From Lachnospiraceae bacterium (GTDB taxonomy: Bacteria; Bacillota; Clostridia; Lachnospirales; Lachnospiraceae), in NCBI GenBank assembly GCA_910576335.1, contig CAJTIU010000009.1:1-64000 (forward strand): DNA of 64,000 bases, in the 5' to 3' direction. The translations under genes and the position numbers were made by a program. The notes below the pieces were generated by a model. That model made no database searches. It saw nothing but the letters and a program-made list of their open reading frames with translations, and was not told the origin of the DNA. Positions within the stretch are counted from its first letter, which is position 1. Every line of letters begins with the position of its first letter. Positions 51,175 through 59,915 of the stretch are shown piece by piece.

Positions 51175-53364
51175 ATGATTGTGAGACAACGAAAAAAGAG
51201 CAGGGACGGCATTTACCTGTACCAGCCGTCCGGGAAAGAATCCCATACATCCTATAGAAAAAGGCACGTATTTCTGCTGGCAGCAGTCCGGCTGGCGGCG
51301 GTGTGGTCTGCTGCGGCTGCATGGTGGAAGAGCCTGACCAGTGTATTTCCCATGGAAGTGGACTCTGTATATTTATACATAAGTCTGTTTCTCCTGACAG
51401 CGGTTCTGACGCTGCTTTGGAATATTCCGGTAAGGGTGATTGGAAAGATCATGATATTAGTTCTGCTGTGCGGCGGCGCCGCATTCTGGATCCGTCTGCA
51501 TATGGACGTGGCAGCAGGCGTGATTAATTCTGCGGCAAATGCGTATTTGTCTGTCTGTAAGCCGGATGCGGCTCTCTATCCTGTCCAGGCGGTAACGGCA
51601 TCCAGGCTGGCTGTGATGACAGGGATATTCATGGTACCTCTGCTTCTGATCTGGTCTGTTTCCCTTAGCATAAGGAGGGGAAAGGTTCTCTCAGTGCTGC
51701 TTCTCCTGGCCCCTGCGGTGCTTTCGCTGGTTGTAGCGAAGGTTCCATCGGAACTGTCCTGCTGGCTTCTGATTTTGTCTGGCGGATTTTTCAGCTCCGT
51801 GTATAGCTGCAAAAGCGGACAGGCTGCATTTGTAAACGGAATGGCGGCAGCCTGTATTCTGGGGCTGATTACCGGATTCGCCCAACTGGCCAGCCGTCCC
51901 CTTGAGCAGTATAAAGAACCCCCGGACGGATTCTACGCGGAGACGCGGGTGTATATCCGGACAAAATGGATTGAGCCTGCAGGAGATTATATACAGGAAG
52001 TGCAGGAAATGGAAAAGGCCAGGAAAGAAGCAGCCAAAAGAGAACATGAGGAAGAGCAGACTCCCGGTGAAACGGACAGTCTGGACGAAACAAAGGACCC
52101 GGATGAAACAGATCGTCCGGATGAAGCGCAGACTTCGGAGGAGCCGCCGGATACTGCACAGACCCCGGAGCCGGAGGTAAATACGGTTGCAGGCGGACTG
52201 GAGCATCCTCTGTTTCAGGATGAGGGCGGGCAGCCGGATGACAATGGCGGTGCAGCCAGCCAGGGAGGCAGCGCAGCCGGATTTCCTGATCTGAACTCTC
52301 TGTCTCATTTTCAGCCGGATGCGGGAGTGAGGATGACGGTTTCCCTTGATACGAAGCCGGAGGAGACATTCTATTATCCTGAAGCATATGGCGGAATCTA
52401 TGAAGACAGCCATTGGAGCGGCGCGGCCTTTGATGATGCGGTTTCCGAAGAGCATATGCAGTATCCGGATACGATTCCCCGGCTTAAGGAGCTCTGCGAC
52501 GGGCATGTATCCAATTCCCTTGATGAAGTTACGGATTTTATCCGGCAGGAGCTGGAGGAAAACACGGTCTATGATTATGAGCCGGGAGCTACCCCTGAGG
52601 GGAAGGATTTTGCAGAATATTTTTTATTTGAGAACCAGAAGGGATTTTGCGTGCATTTTGCTACAACAGCTGCTTTAATGTACCGCCTCTGCGGCTTTCC
52701 ATCCAGGTATGTGCAGGGCTATGCGGTTCCGGCAGCGGCATTTCACAGACAGGAGGACGGAAGCTACCTGGCAGAGGTGACCGGTGAGATGGGTCATGCC
52801 TGGTGCGAGGTCTACAGCGGCTCCCAGTGGATTTTAAAGGAACATACCCTGCCTTACCGGGGAGTCCGCCCTGAGCCCGGCAGGCCTGCGGCAGCAAGCG
52901 GAGAGCATACCTGGGTGCCGAATGCTGCCGGGTGGATGCTGCGGATCCTGAAGATTGCTGCAGTGATCCTTGCCAGCCTTTTTCTCGTGGCCATTCTTCT
53001 CGTTTTGCAGGCAGCTGTCCGCAGACAGCACAAGTACCGGCGCTTTCAGAGAAGACAGGGAGGCGTCGGGATTCAGAGCATTTACCGCGCCATTTATGAT
53101 GCGGCTGTCTTCCATGGCATGGAGAAGACAGATTTTCTGAATCAGAAGGGTTTTGAAGCCTTACAGAAATACCGCCCGGAAATGGACGCGGCCTCGATGG
53201 AGTGGCTTTATAAAGCTGTGCTAGAAACAATGTTTTATGAGCGTGAGCTTACAAAGGAGGAACTTTGGCAGGCGCTGAGTCTGTACCGGCAGTTTTCAAA
53301 GATTATAAAGACGGAACTGAATCCCTGCCGGAGATTTATTTACCGGTACATCCGGGTTCTGTAA
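51175..53364 (+). CDS. TgpA-like transglutaminase-domain membrane protein
   Basis: 729 residues. N-terminal block of about six membrane helices (to about residue 235), then an extracellular linker rich in Pro, Glu, Asp and Thr (DETDRPDEAQTSEEPPDTAQ). Next comes a transglutaminase-like core with the catalytic Cys in QKGFCVHFATTAALMY and His in EMGHAWCEVY. The acidic residue usually found as D in WxxxDxT is Glu here (WILKEHTLP). A further helix (VILASLFLVAILLVLQAAV) and a C-terminal helical domain follow. Third gene of the MoxR-DUF58 operon. Confidence 0.9.
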   Translation: MIVRQRKKSRDGIYLYQPSGKESHTSYRKRHVFLLAAVRLAAVWSAAAAWWKSLTSVFPMEVDSVYLYISLFLLTAVLTLLWNIPVRVIGKIMILVLLCGGAAFWIRLHMDVAAGVINSAANAYLSVCKPDAALYPVQAVTASRLAVMTGIFMVPLLLIWSVSLSIRRGKVLSVLLLLAPAVLSLVVAKVPSELSCWLLILSGGFFSSVYSCKSGQAAFVNGMAAACILGLITGFAQLASRPLEQYKEPPDGFYAETRVYIRTKWIEPAGDYIQEVQEMEKARKEAAKREHEEEQTPGETDSLDETKDPDETDRPDEAQTSEEPPDTAQTPEPEVNTVAGGLEHPLFQDEGGQPDDNGGAASQGGSAAGFPDLNSLSHFQPDAGVRMTVSLDTKPEETFYYPEAYGGIYEDSHWSGAAFDDAVSEEHMQYPDTIPRLKELCDGHVSNSLDEVTDFIRQELEENTVYDYEPGATPEGKDFAEYFLFENQKGFCVHFATTAALMYRLCGFPSRYVQGYAVPAAAFHRQEDGSYLAEVTGEMGHAWCEVYSGSQWILKEHTLPYRGVRPEPGRPAAASGEHTWVPNAAGWMLRILKIAAVILASLFLVAILLVLQAAVRRQHKYRRFQRRQGGVGIQSIYRAIYDAAVFHGMEKTDFLNQKGFEALQKYRPEMDAASMEWLYKAVLETMFYERELTKEELWQALSLYRQFSKIIKTELNPCRRFIYRYIRVL

Positions 53365-53387
53365 AAGCTATGGAGATGCATTCGTGA

Positions 53388-53417
53388 TTGCAGTTATTAA
53401 TTCAAATATGCTATACT
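53388..53417 (+). promoter_or_regulatory. pepT promoter
   Basis: TTGCAG (53388-53393), 18 bp, TATACT (53412-53417). Confidence 0.6.
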
Positions 53418-53494
53418 GATTAAAAGAGACAGGAACTGTAAAGATGCAAGACAGTTACCGGTACAGAAAAAGAAGCAGAAAGGGGAATGATATT

Positions 53495-54715
53495 TTGAAA
53501 GCATATGAAAGATTGCTGAATTATGTGGTGGTGCGCACACCAAGTGACGAGGACAGTAAGACCGTGCCGTCCTCCGCATGCCAGTTTGACCTGGCGAAGA
53601 TTCTGGAAAAGGAGATGAAGGAGCTGGGGCTTACGGATGTACATCTCGACGGGCAGTGTTACCTGTACGGGAAGCTTCCGGCAACTCCCGGATACGAGGG
53701 GAAGGACAGTATCGGATTTATTGCCCATATGGATACGGTAGCTGATTTCTGTGACGGCGACATACATCCGGTTATCACAGAGAACTATGACGGAGAGGAT
53801 CTGGAGCTTGGGGACAGCGGCCGGGTTCTCAGTACAAAGGATTTTCCGCACCTTAAGAGCCTAAAAGGACGCACCCTTATTACGTCGGACGGGACAACCG
53901 TACTTGGCGCAGATGATAAGGCAGGCATCGCCGAGATTCTTACCCTGATTGAACGACTTCAGGACGAGAAGATACCACACGGACCGCTCAGCGTTGCATT
54001 TACACCGGACGAGGAGATCGGGACAGGTGCGGCTCATTTTAACGTAGAGGAGTTCGGAGCGAAATATGCCTATACACTGGACGGAGACACAGAAGGCGAG
54101 ATCCAGTACGAGAACTTCAATGCCTGCAAAGCGGTCTTTGACGTGAAAGGCTTTAATGTACATCCCGGCTCATCCAAAGATACCATGATCAATGCCTCTC
54201 TCGTGGCAATGGAGATTAATCAGATGCTTCCCGGCATGGAGACACCGAGAGGAACCGAAGAATATGAAGGCTTCTATCACCTTATGGGTATGTCAGGTGA
54301 CGTAGCGGCTGCACAGCTTAATTATATTGTCCGTGATCATAGCACAGAATTCTTCGAGGCGCGCAAGAATACTCTGCACCTGATCGAAAAGAACCTGAAT
54401 GAGAAGTGGGGCGCGGACACCGTTAAACTGACCATCACCGAGCAGTATAAGAACATGGCAGGGATTATCGACGGCTGCATGCATCTGATTGATAATGCAA
54501 AAAAGGCATGTGAGCTGGCAGATGTCACCCCGCTCATCCTCCCGATCCGCGGCGGTACGGACGGATGCCAGTTAAGCTTTAAGGGACTTCCCTGCCCGAA
54601 CCTGGGAACAGGCGGACATGCCTACCATGGGCCTTATGAGCATATAACCGTAGAAGGAATGGATAAAAGCGTGGATGTGATCTTAGAGCTTGTGAAGCTA
54701 TATGCGGATAACTAA
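53495..54715 (+). CDS. pepT: Peptidase T (tripeptidase)
   Basis: M20-family zinc aminotripeptidase, 406 residues from TTG 53495, which suits the family length and has AGGGGA upstream (ATG 53444 would add 17 residues). Zinc-site motifs: IGFIAHMDTVAD, TVLGADDKAGIAEIL, FTPDEEIGTGAAHF with the catalytic Glu, YTLDGDTEGEIQYENFN, and the final GTGGHAYHGPYEH. It cleaves the N-terminal residue of tripeptides in the cytoplasm. Stand-alone gene, followed by a palindrome. Confidence 0.95.
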   Translation: MKAYERLLNYVVVRTPSDEDSKTVPSSACQFDLAKILEKEMKELGLTDVHLDGQCYLYGKLPATPGYEGKDSIGFIAHMDTVADFCDGDIHPVITENYDGEDLELGDSGRVLSTKDFPHLKSLKGRTLITSDGTTVLGADDKAGIAEILTLIERLQDEKIPHGPLSVAFTPDEEIGTGAAHFNVEEFGAKYAYTLDGDTEGEIQYENFNACKAVFDVKGFNVHPGSSKDTMINASLVAMEINQMLPGMETPRGTEEYEGFYHLMGMSGDVAAAQLNYIVRDHSTEFFEARKNTLHLIEKNLNEKWGADTVKLTITEQYKNMAGIIDGCMHLIDNAKKACELADVTPLILPIRGGTDGCQLSFKGLPCPNLGTGGHAYHGPYEHITVEGMDKSVDVILELVKLYADN

Positions 54716-54732
54716 TCAACCTGTCAATTTGT

Positions 54733-54776
54733 CAATCTGGGACGGGGCATTTTTAAAAATGCCCCGTCCCAGATTG
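54733..54776. repeat. GGGGACGGGG palindrome, copy 2
   Basis: CAATCTGGGACGGGGCATTT with its exact complement on the right. It lies between pepT and the glycerate kinase gene and could terminate pepT. Confidence 0.9.
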
Positions 54777-54799
54777 GCGAAGAATGAGGAGAAAATGAT

Positions 54800-55963
54800 A
54801 TGAAGGTTGTAATCGCAATGGATTCTTTTAAGGGGAGTATGAGTTCCATGGAGGCGGGGAATGCCGTAAAAGCAGGGGTTGAAAGGGTATGTACTGCAGA
54901 TATTGTTGTAAAGCCTCTGGCTGACGGTGGGGAAGGGACGGTCGAGGCATTGGTGGAAGGTCTGGGCGGAGAGTATGTATCCATGGAGGTGACAGGTCCG
55001 CTGGGAGCAAAAACCAGTGCAAAGTATGGGATCCTTGGAGATAAACGGACAGCGGTGCTGGAGATGGCAGAGGCATCCGGGATCATCTTGGTAAAAGGAG
55101 AAGAACTGGATCCATCCAGGGCGACTACATATGGTGTCGGCGAGATGATTCTGGATGCAGTCAGGCGGGGATGCCGTGAATTTATCATTGGTATTGGCGG
55201 AAGCGCTACAAGCGAAGGTGGAGCAGGCATGCTCCAGGCGCTGGGCTACGAGATCATGGATGCAGGAGGCAGACCTGTCAGACCAGGGATTCAGGATCTG
55301 GACAGGATTGCGTCCATCACTGCAGGGCATGTTCCTAAAGAATTAAAGGAATGCCATTTCAGCATTGCCTGCGACGTGAAGAACCCACTTTGCGGCGAGA
55401 ATGGAGCAGTGTATGTATTCGGGCCGCAAAAGGGGGTTAAGGAAGAGGAAAGGCAGAATTTTGATGATAAATTGAAGCATTTTGCAGATAAGACTCAGGA
55501 ATTTACTGGCAGGGATTACAGAACGGCAGAAGGTGCAGGTGCGGCAGGAGGACTTGGCTTTGCGTTCCTCAGCTACCTTCCCAATGTGGAATTAAAGTCC
55601 GGAATTGAGATTGTTTTGGATGCAATCCGGCTGGAGGAGGAAGTGAAAGACGCAGATATCGTCGTCACAGGGGAAGGATGCCTGGATTTTCAGACTGCCA
55701 TGGGCAAGGCTCCGGTGGGAGTGGCCCGGCTTGCGAAAAAGTACGGTGCGAAAGTGTTCGCTTTTGCCGGCGGCGTCACAAAGGATGCAGGAGAATGTAA
55801 CGTAGCGGGGATTGACGCGTTTTTTCCAATTGTCCGGGAGGTGACTACACTGGATGAGGCCATGGTTCCTGAGAATGCAAAAGAGAATATGATTTTGGCT
55901 GTGGAGCAGATGTTCCGGGTAATCAATCTGTATACAGGAAGTTTTTCCCGTTTTTGGATTTAG
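54800..55963 (+). CDS. Glycerate kinase
   Basis: 387 residues, GarK/GlxK-type glycerate kinase family. N-terminal KVVIAMDSFKGSMSSMEAGN, substrate/nucleotide region VKPLADGGEGTVEALVEGLG, the conserved IIGIGGSATSEGGAGMLQAL, and VVTGEGCLDFQTAMGKAPVG near the end are all present. It phosphorylates D-glycerate with ATP to a phosphoglycerate for lower glycolysis. RBS GAGGAGAAAATGAT. No glycerate uptake or tartronate gene is nearby. Confidence 0.95.
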   Translation: MKVVIAMDSFKGSMSSMEAGNAVKAGVERVCTADIVVKPLADGGEGTVEALVEGLGGEYVSMEVTGPLGAKTSAKYGILGDKRTAVLEMAEASGIILVKGEELDPSRATTYGVGEMILDAVRRGCREFIIGIGGSATSEGGAGMLQALGYEIMDAGGRPVRPGIQDLDRIASITAGHVPKELKECHFSIACDVKNPLCGENGAVYVFGPQKGVKEEERQNFDDKLKHFADKTQEFTGRDYRTAEGAGAAGGLGFAFLSYLPNVELKSGIEIVLDAIRLEEEVKDADIVVTGEGCLDFQTAMGKAPVGVARLAKKYGAKVFAFAGGVTKDAGECNVAGIDAFFPIVREVTTLDEAMVPENAKENMILAVEQMFRVINLYTGSFSRFWI

Positions 55964-56106
55964 ACATTGAGCAAGTATCTGATGGTATGGGATACATACC
56001 TATGAAATATGAGCAGAATTTTAAGAAAGAATTTCATGTTTTTTAAAATTTCTTCTAAATATATGTGCTAAACTTAGCTTGACAAACACAAGAAAGAGGT
56101 GGAAAA

Positions 56107-56712
56107 ATGCTTTTAATGTTAATTATTCCAATTATTTTAACCATAGCTCCAGTAATGGCATATCAAACAGTCATGTTATTAGGTAAGAAAAAGTCCACAT
56201 CTACACATTATGTATGGACGTATATTATGATGATTTATATATGGCTTGTTATTTCTGTTACTGGAATAGGCTCTATATGGGATATGATTTCAAAAGGTGG
56301 GCTGATAGCTGTTTTTCAACGGGCTAATATTAGTTTAATACCTTTTCAATCAGAGGGTATGTTCACATATTGTATGAACGTAATCATGCTTATGCCTTTA
56401 GGGTTTTTACTTCCCTATATTTGGAAGAACTATAGAAATCCTTTGAAAGTGACTTTAACTGGTTTCTTATTTTCTGCCTTTATTGAATTTGCACAGTTGC
56501 CAACTAACAGATTAGTGGATATTGATGATTTAATGATGAATACATTAGGTGCAATTTTAGGCTATGTAGTATGGAGAATGATAGGAAAATATTTTTTCAA
56601 TAAGAAAGAGAAACAACGTACTATTTCATTAGGGAAATGTGAACCTGCTATTTATCTATCTTTAGCCTGTATCTGTAATTTCTTGTTATATAGTTGGACA
56701 TGGTTTTTTTGA
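56107..56712 (+). CDS. VanZ-like family membrane protein
   Basis: 201 residues with four to five membrane helices. The VanZ-family centre is recognisable: LIPFQSEGMFTYCMNVIMLM, PLGFLLPYIW, FIEFAQLPTNRLVDIDDLMM and NTLGAILGY. Some VanZ relatives raise glycopeptide tolerance; most have no assigned role. RBS AAAGAGGTGG. Composition is AT-rich compared with the glycerate kinase gene. Confidence 0.85.
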   Translation: MLLMLIIPIILTIAPVMAYQTVMLLGKKKSTSTHYVWTYIMMIYIWLVISVTGIGSIWDMISKGGLIAVFQRANISLIPFQSEGMFTYCMNVIMLMPLGFLLPYIWKNYRNPLKVTLTGFLFSAFIEFAQLPTNRLVDIDDLMMNTLGAILGYVVWRMIGKYFFNKKEKQRTISLGKCEPAIYLSLACICNFLLYSWTWFF

Positions 56713-56796
56713 TTTTTTTTGTATTTGGCATCTATATTAGTTTGTGCGGAAGACAAGTTCAAAATCTCAACAACCGATGGAGCGATCCGACCACGT

Positions 56797-56826
56797 TGGC
56801 GGGAAAATCCTTAAGATTTTTCCGCC
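56797..56826 (+). terminator. Hairpin before the 142-residue protein gene
   Basis: GGCGGGAAAATC pairs with GATTTTTCCGCC (one bulge). It lies just upstream of the next ribosome site and could terminate the VanZ-like gene. Confidence 0.5.
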
Positions 56827-56842
56827 AGAGAAAGGAATTGTA

Positions 56843-57271
56843 ATGAAAACAAAAAATAAGAAAAAACATCTATTACGTATTATAGTCTCATTCATTATGA
56901 TTCTTTTTGCTATGTGTCTGGCTATGAATGTGCTCCTTTATGACAATTCCAGACTTTATGAATTCTCAGATAAGACATCTATAATTGAAACATGGGGAAT
57001 CTCGGAAAGCATTGATACCTCTGAAGAAAGCAGTAATACGATCTGCTTTAAGCTTTCGCTTCTAGACAAAAACGATTTACATACTGAAGATATAATTAGT
57101 GTGGGTTATACTAGGCATACATTCCCCATATCTATGCCTGCTGCTTTCTCCAATGGATTTAGCCCGCAGCTTTTTCTTACTATAGTTTTTCTCCTTTTCT
57201 TTTTGACTTTGTTTATATTATTGCCGGATGGATGCACATTAATTAATCAGAAGGTCCGTTTGGACAATTGA
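56843..57271 (+). CDS. Unknown membrane protein with two helices
   Basis: 142 residues from ATG 56843 with AGAAAGGAATTG upstream; the longer frame crosses a hairpin. Helix 1 near IIVSFIMILFAMCLAMNVLL, an extracellular loop of about 75 residues, then helix 2 LFLTIVFLLFFLTLFILLPD. Not recognised. Neighbours (VanZ-like protein before, small secreted peptide after) are likewise small surface proteins, so a membrane or envelope role is a guess. Confidence 0.65.
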   Translation: MKTKNKKKHLLRIIVSFIMILFAMCLAMNVLLYDNSRLYEFSDKTSIIETWGISESIDTSEESSNTICFKLSLLDKNDLHTEDIISVGYTRHTFPISMPAAFSNGFSPQLFLTIVFLLFFLTLFILLPDGCTLINQKVRLDN

Positions 57272-57335
57272 ATCAACTCCTGTTCAACTCATTGCAAGTG
57301 TGAAGAAAAGCAGAGATTGAATTGGAGGAATATGA

Positions 57336-57503
57336 ATGAAAGAAAAGATATATAAACTGTTTCTCATCTTGATGGTGAGTCTGTCTTTATGTTCGGGTTC
57401 CATAGCCCAGAACGAGGTACGCAAGATGCTTGAAGCTTTTACAGAAACAGACAGTATACAGGTGCAGGAACTTGGTGAAGAAGATGAGTCAGAGGAAATT
57501 TAA
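57336..57503 (+). CDS. Small secreted peptide (55 residues)
   Basis: ATG 57336 is preceded by TTGGAGGAATATGA. The N-terminus KEKIYKLFLILMVSLSLCSG is a clear signal sequence, possibly a lipoprotein signal with Cys 19, and SIAQ gives an alternative cut site. The remainder (NEVRKMLEAFTETDSIQVQE, then an acidic GEEDESEEI) is strongly negative. It has no Cys-rich core. Function unknown; the stop lies at the edge of a palindrome. Confidence 0.65.
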   Translation: MKEKIYKLFLILMVSLSLCSGSIAQNEVRKMLEAFTETDSIQVQELGEEDESEEI

Positions 57504-57548
57504 CAATCGGGGACGGGGTAAAATTAATTTTACCCCGTCCCCGATTGT
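57503..57548. repeat. GGGGACGGGG palindrome, variant core, copy 3
   Basis: ACAATCGGGGACGGGGTAAA with an exact complement on the right; a 46-bp perfect palindrome. The centre is TAAAATTAATTTTA where other copies have CATTTTTAAAAATG, so the GGGGACGGGG arms are conserved and the centre is free. Confidence 0.9.
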
Positions 57549-57628
57549 TCTGATGATTCTGAAACAATTGGGTTTTTCTTCCTTTTTTTCGGAATCTATG
57601 CACAAATTTATATTTTTTAAATTATTGC

Positions 57629-57695
57629 TTGTCAATTCTGACCTGTTATGTATATAATATAAATATAAGTAACTGTTACATACCCTTACAGTTAC
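57629..57695 (+). promoter_or_regulatory. Promoter and dyad ahead of the DUF342 gene
   Basis: TTGTCA (57629-57634), 18 bp, TATAAT (57653-57658). Just after the expected start lies GTAACTGT-N11-ACAGTTAC (57669-57695), an operator-like inverted repeat. Confidence 0.55.
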
Positions 57696-57733
57696 ATGTA
57701 TTGATACTCCATGTTTAAGGAGGTGACGAATGC

Positions 57734-59491
57734 ATGGAATTCAAACATCCTATTTTTGTTCGTTTATTTGGTTCAAAATCAAAAGAAAGTGCAGAGGAAG
57801 CGATTCTGGAGCAGTTGCTGCCAAAAGAGGAAAAGGTTCTTTCTCCCCAGCCATCTCCTGTCGGTGTTGCGATAGATCTTCCAGTGGATCATGCGCTGTA
57901 TCAGCTTTATGATCTGCGGGTTTCACAGTCAGGGCAGCTTTCACGTCCCCAGCTTTTTTTAGAAGGCTGTGAAGACCTGTCCAGGGAAGAACAGCGGCGT
58001 GAGCTTGGGCGTATCGGGAGTATGATTACAGAGGCCTCTGTCTCACGTCTTAAGGAAGCTGCCACGAAGCCTCCTGAGGCATCTGAGATTTCCAGGGATC
58101 AGGAGAACTTTGGGGACCAGGAGAACTTCGGGGATCAGGAGATTCCCCCTGTAGAGATGGATGCACATCCGTTGGTTTTTGTTGCTAATAACAAGATGGC
58201 GGCATGGCTTATGGTTCTTCCGCCGTTAGGAAACGGAAAAGAGCTGGACCGCGAACTCCTGGACAATGCATTAAAGGAGCAGGGAGTCGCTTACGGTATA
58301 GATGAGGAACTTTTGGACCGGCTTCCCGGGGACCAGAAACGTTACTTTCATATCTTTCCGGTTGCGAAGGGAAAAACAGCGCATCACGGAAAGGATGGTT
58401 ATATCGAAGAATTTTTTGCCCGTTCTATTGAACGGAAATTTGTAGTTGACGAGCACGACCGGGTAGATTATACATCCTTGAACCTTTTCCAAAGTGTAGA
58501 AAAGGGCGGCATCATCTGTCAGGCTATTGAGCCCACAGCCGGAGAGCCAGGAAGAACTGTGCTGGATCAGGAGATTCCTGCAAAGGACGGAAAAACAGTT
58601 TCGCTAAACAAAGGAATGAATACAGAACTCAGTGAGGATGGAAGCAGGCTTTTAGCTTCCCAGGACGGACATGTAGAATACAGCGGCCAGGGGTTTCAGG
58701 TGCGGTCTGCACTGGAGATTGCCGAGAATGTAGATTATTCTACAGGAAACATCAATTACATGGGAGATGTCCACATCCGGGGAAATGTGTGCGGCGGTTT
58801 CAGCGTCCGTGCCATGGGTAATATCCGTGTAGATGGAGTCGTGGAATCTGGCAGTGTAGATGCTGGCGGTGATCTGGTTGTGGCAAAGGGAATTGTAGGA
58901 AGTTCCAGGTCCATCATCCGTGCCAGGAAGAATGTTTATGCCAGATATCTTGAAAACACCATCGTTCATGCAGGAGGAAATCTTCATGCTGACTGTATCG
59001 TTAACAGTAGTGTCTATTGTGATGGAGAGATACAGGTTCACTCAGGGCGGGGAATTATTATCGGCGGCAAAATCCGGGCTTCCAGAAAGGTCTCTGCCAA
59101 AGTAATCGGTTCCAAGATGGAAAGTCAGACTGCAATCTATTTAGGTGGTCTGCCCTCTGCGGAATATGAGATCAACCATCTGAGGATGGAAGTCGAAGAA
59201 TATGATAATGAGATGGAAAAGCTAGAGCGCCAGCCTGACAGCCCCAATAAGATCCAGCGTATGAGCAAGCTTCGTTTCGACCAGTCTGTAGGCAGGATGA
59301 AGCTGGCACAGATTGAAAAGGACTGGGAGGCTGCAAAGAAAAAGCTGGAAAACCAGGGAGGCGCACGGCTGGAATGCGAGATTGCTTATCCCGGCATGCT
59401 TCTGACCATCGGCGAGGTATCCTGCCGACTGGACAATGAGACCTCGATGTGCCACGCAAGACTGGTGGGCGACGAAATTCTATTTCTGTGA
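57734..59491 (+). CDS. DUF342 (FapA-like) protein
   Basis: 585 residues. The N-terminal 220 residues are variable and contain a short tandem repeat (DQENFGDQENFGDQE). The central DUF342 domain has QAIEPTAGEPGRTVLDQEIP and a right-handed beta-helix of Gly/Ala-Val repeats (VRAMGNIRVDGVVESGSVDA, then GGDLVVAKGIVGSSRSII). The C-terminal part is coiled-coil (YDNEMEKLERQPDSPNKIQR). FapA-type proteins bind flagellar ATPase or polymerise in some bacteria; no flagellar gene is here. Soluble. ATG 57734 follows AAGGAGGTGACG. Confidence 0.87.
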   Translation: MEFKHPIFVRLFGSKSKESAEEAILEQLLPKEEKVLSPQPSPVGVAIDLPVDHALYQLYDLRVSQSGQLSRPQLFLEGCEDLSREEQRRELGRIGSMITEASVSRLKEAATKPPEASEISRDQENFGDQENFGDQEIPPVEMDAHPLVFVANNKMAAWLMVLPPLGNGKELDRELLDNALKEQGVAYGIDEELLDRLPGDQKRYFHIFPVAKGKTAHHGKDGYIEEFFARSIERKFVVDEHDRVDYTSLNLFQSVEKGGIICQAIEPTAGEPGRTVLDQEIPAKDGKTVSLNKGMNTELSEDGSRLLASQDGHVEYSGQGFQVRSALEIAENVDYSTGNINYMGDVHIRGNVCGGFSVRAMGNIRVDGVVESGSVDAGGDLVVAKGIVGSSRSIIRARKNVYARYLENTIVHAGGNLHADCIVNSSVYCDGEIQVHSGRGIIIGGKIRASRKVSAKVIGSKMESQTAIYLGGLPSAEYEINHLRMEVEEYDNEMEKLERQPDSPNKIQRMSKLRFDQSVGRMKLAQIEKDWEAAKKKLENQGGARLECEIAYPGMLLTIGEVSCRLDNETSMCHARLVGDEILFL

Positions 59492-59670
59492 CAGAGAGGG
59501 CTTTCTTACGGTCTGTGCAGTAAATGCACAGACCGTAAGAAAATGATTCAGGTGTGAGCAAATCCCATTCGCGGAGCGAATTTTAGATGGATTTGTGAAT
59601 GTTACTGGTCACGGAGTGAACAGTAACCCTCGGATTCCCTGCAGCAAGAATAATTCGATAATTCGAATGT
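59492..59670. other. Intergenic hairpins after DUF342
   Basis: CTTACGGTCTGTGCA (59504 onward) and TGCACAGACCGTAAG form a terminator-like stem. A structured repeat relative (59549-59634) follows. Confidence 0.5.
59549..59634. repeat. Distant relative of the 147-bp element with changed stems
   Basis: AAATCC with GGATTT replaces the GCATCCAGCCC stem, but the loop CGGAGCGAATTTTAGATGG matches the element's GCGGATTTTAAATGG pattern. It ends in GTTACTGGTCAC-GGA-GTGAACAGTAAC. Confidence 0.5.
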
Positions 59671-59674
59671 ATGC

Positions 59675-59703
59675 TTGACAATTATTTCCACGGATGGTAT
59701 ATT
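59675..59703 (+). promoter_or_regulatory. mntP promoter
   Basis: TTGACA (59675-59680), 17 bp, TATATT (59698-59703). Confidence 0.75.
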
Positions 59704-59707
59704 AAGA

Positions 59708-59838
59708 ATCAAATTCCGTGAGGGAGTAGCGGGCGCACAGACTGCGTAGCAAGTCAACATACTGGTTATTCTGACCTGGCTTGTTTTAAATTGCGAGACT
59801 CATGTATAACTGTAAAGCTATACGGAGAGTCTCTTTTT
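59708..59838 (+). promoter_or_regulatory. Manganese (yybP-ykoY) riboswitch with terminator
   Basis: CCGTGAGGGAGTAGC and the closing GACCTGGC...TTGCGAGACTC carry the conserved yybP-ykoY core. The 3' arm GAGACTC (59795-59801) also forms a terminator with GAGTCTC (59827-59833) and TTTTT, so metal binding should prevent termination. It lies directly before a manganese exporter gene, the classic target. Confidence 0.88.
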
Positions 59839-59915
59839 ATGTAAAACCAGAATTCTGATTGAGCGGACAGTTATATCGGAATTCTGGTTTAGTTTATTAC
59901 ATAGGAGGATATCAG

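Noticed and set aside
51691-52506. 271-residue open frame on the minus strand
   Set aside because: It lies entirely opposite the transglutaminase gene, has an Arg/Leu-rich low-complexity translation and no ribosome site; the plus-strand protein has clear domains.
54716-54799. Glycerate kinase promoter inside the palindrome
   Set aside because: The AT centre looks like a -10, but there is no -35 and the sequence is shared by unrelated loci.
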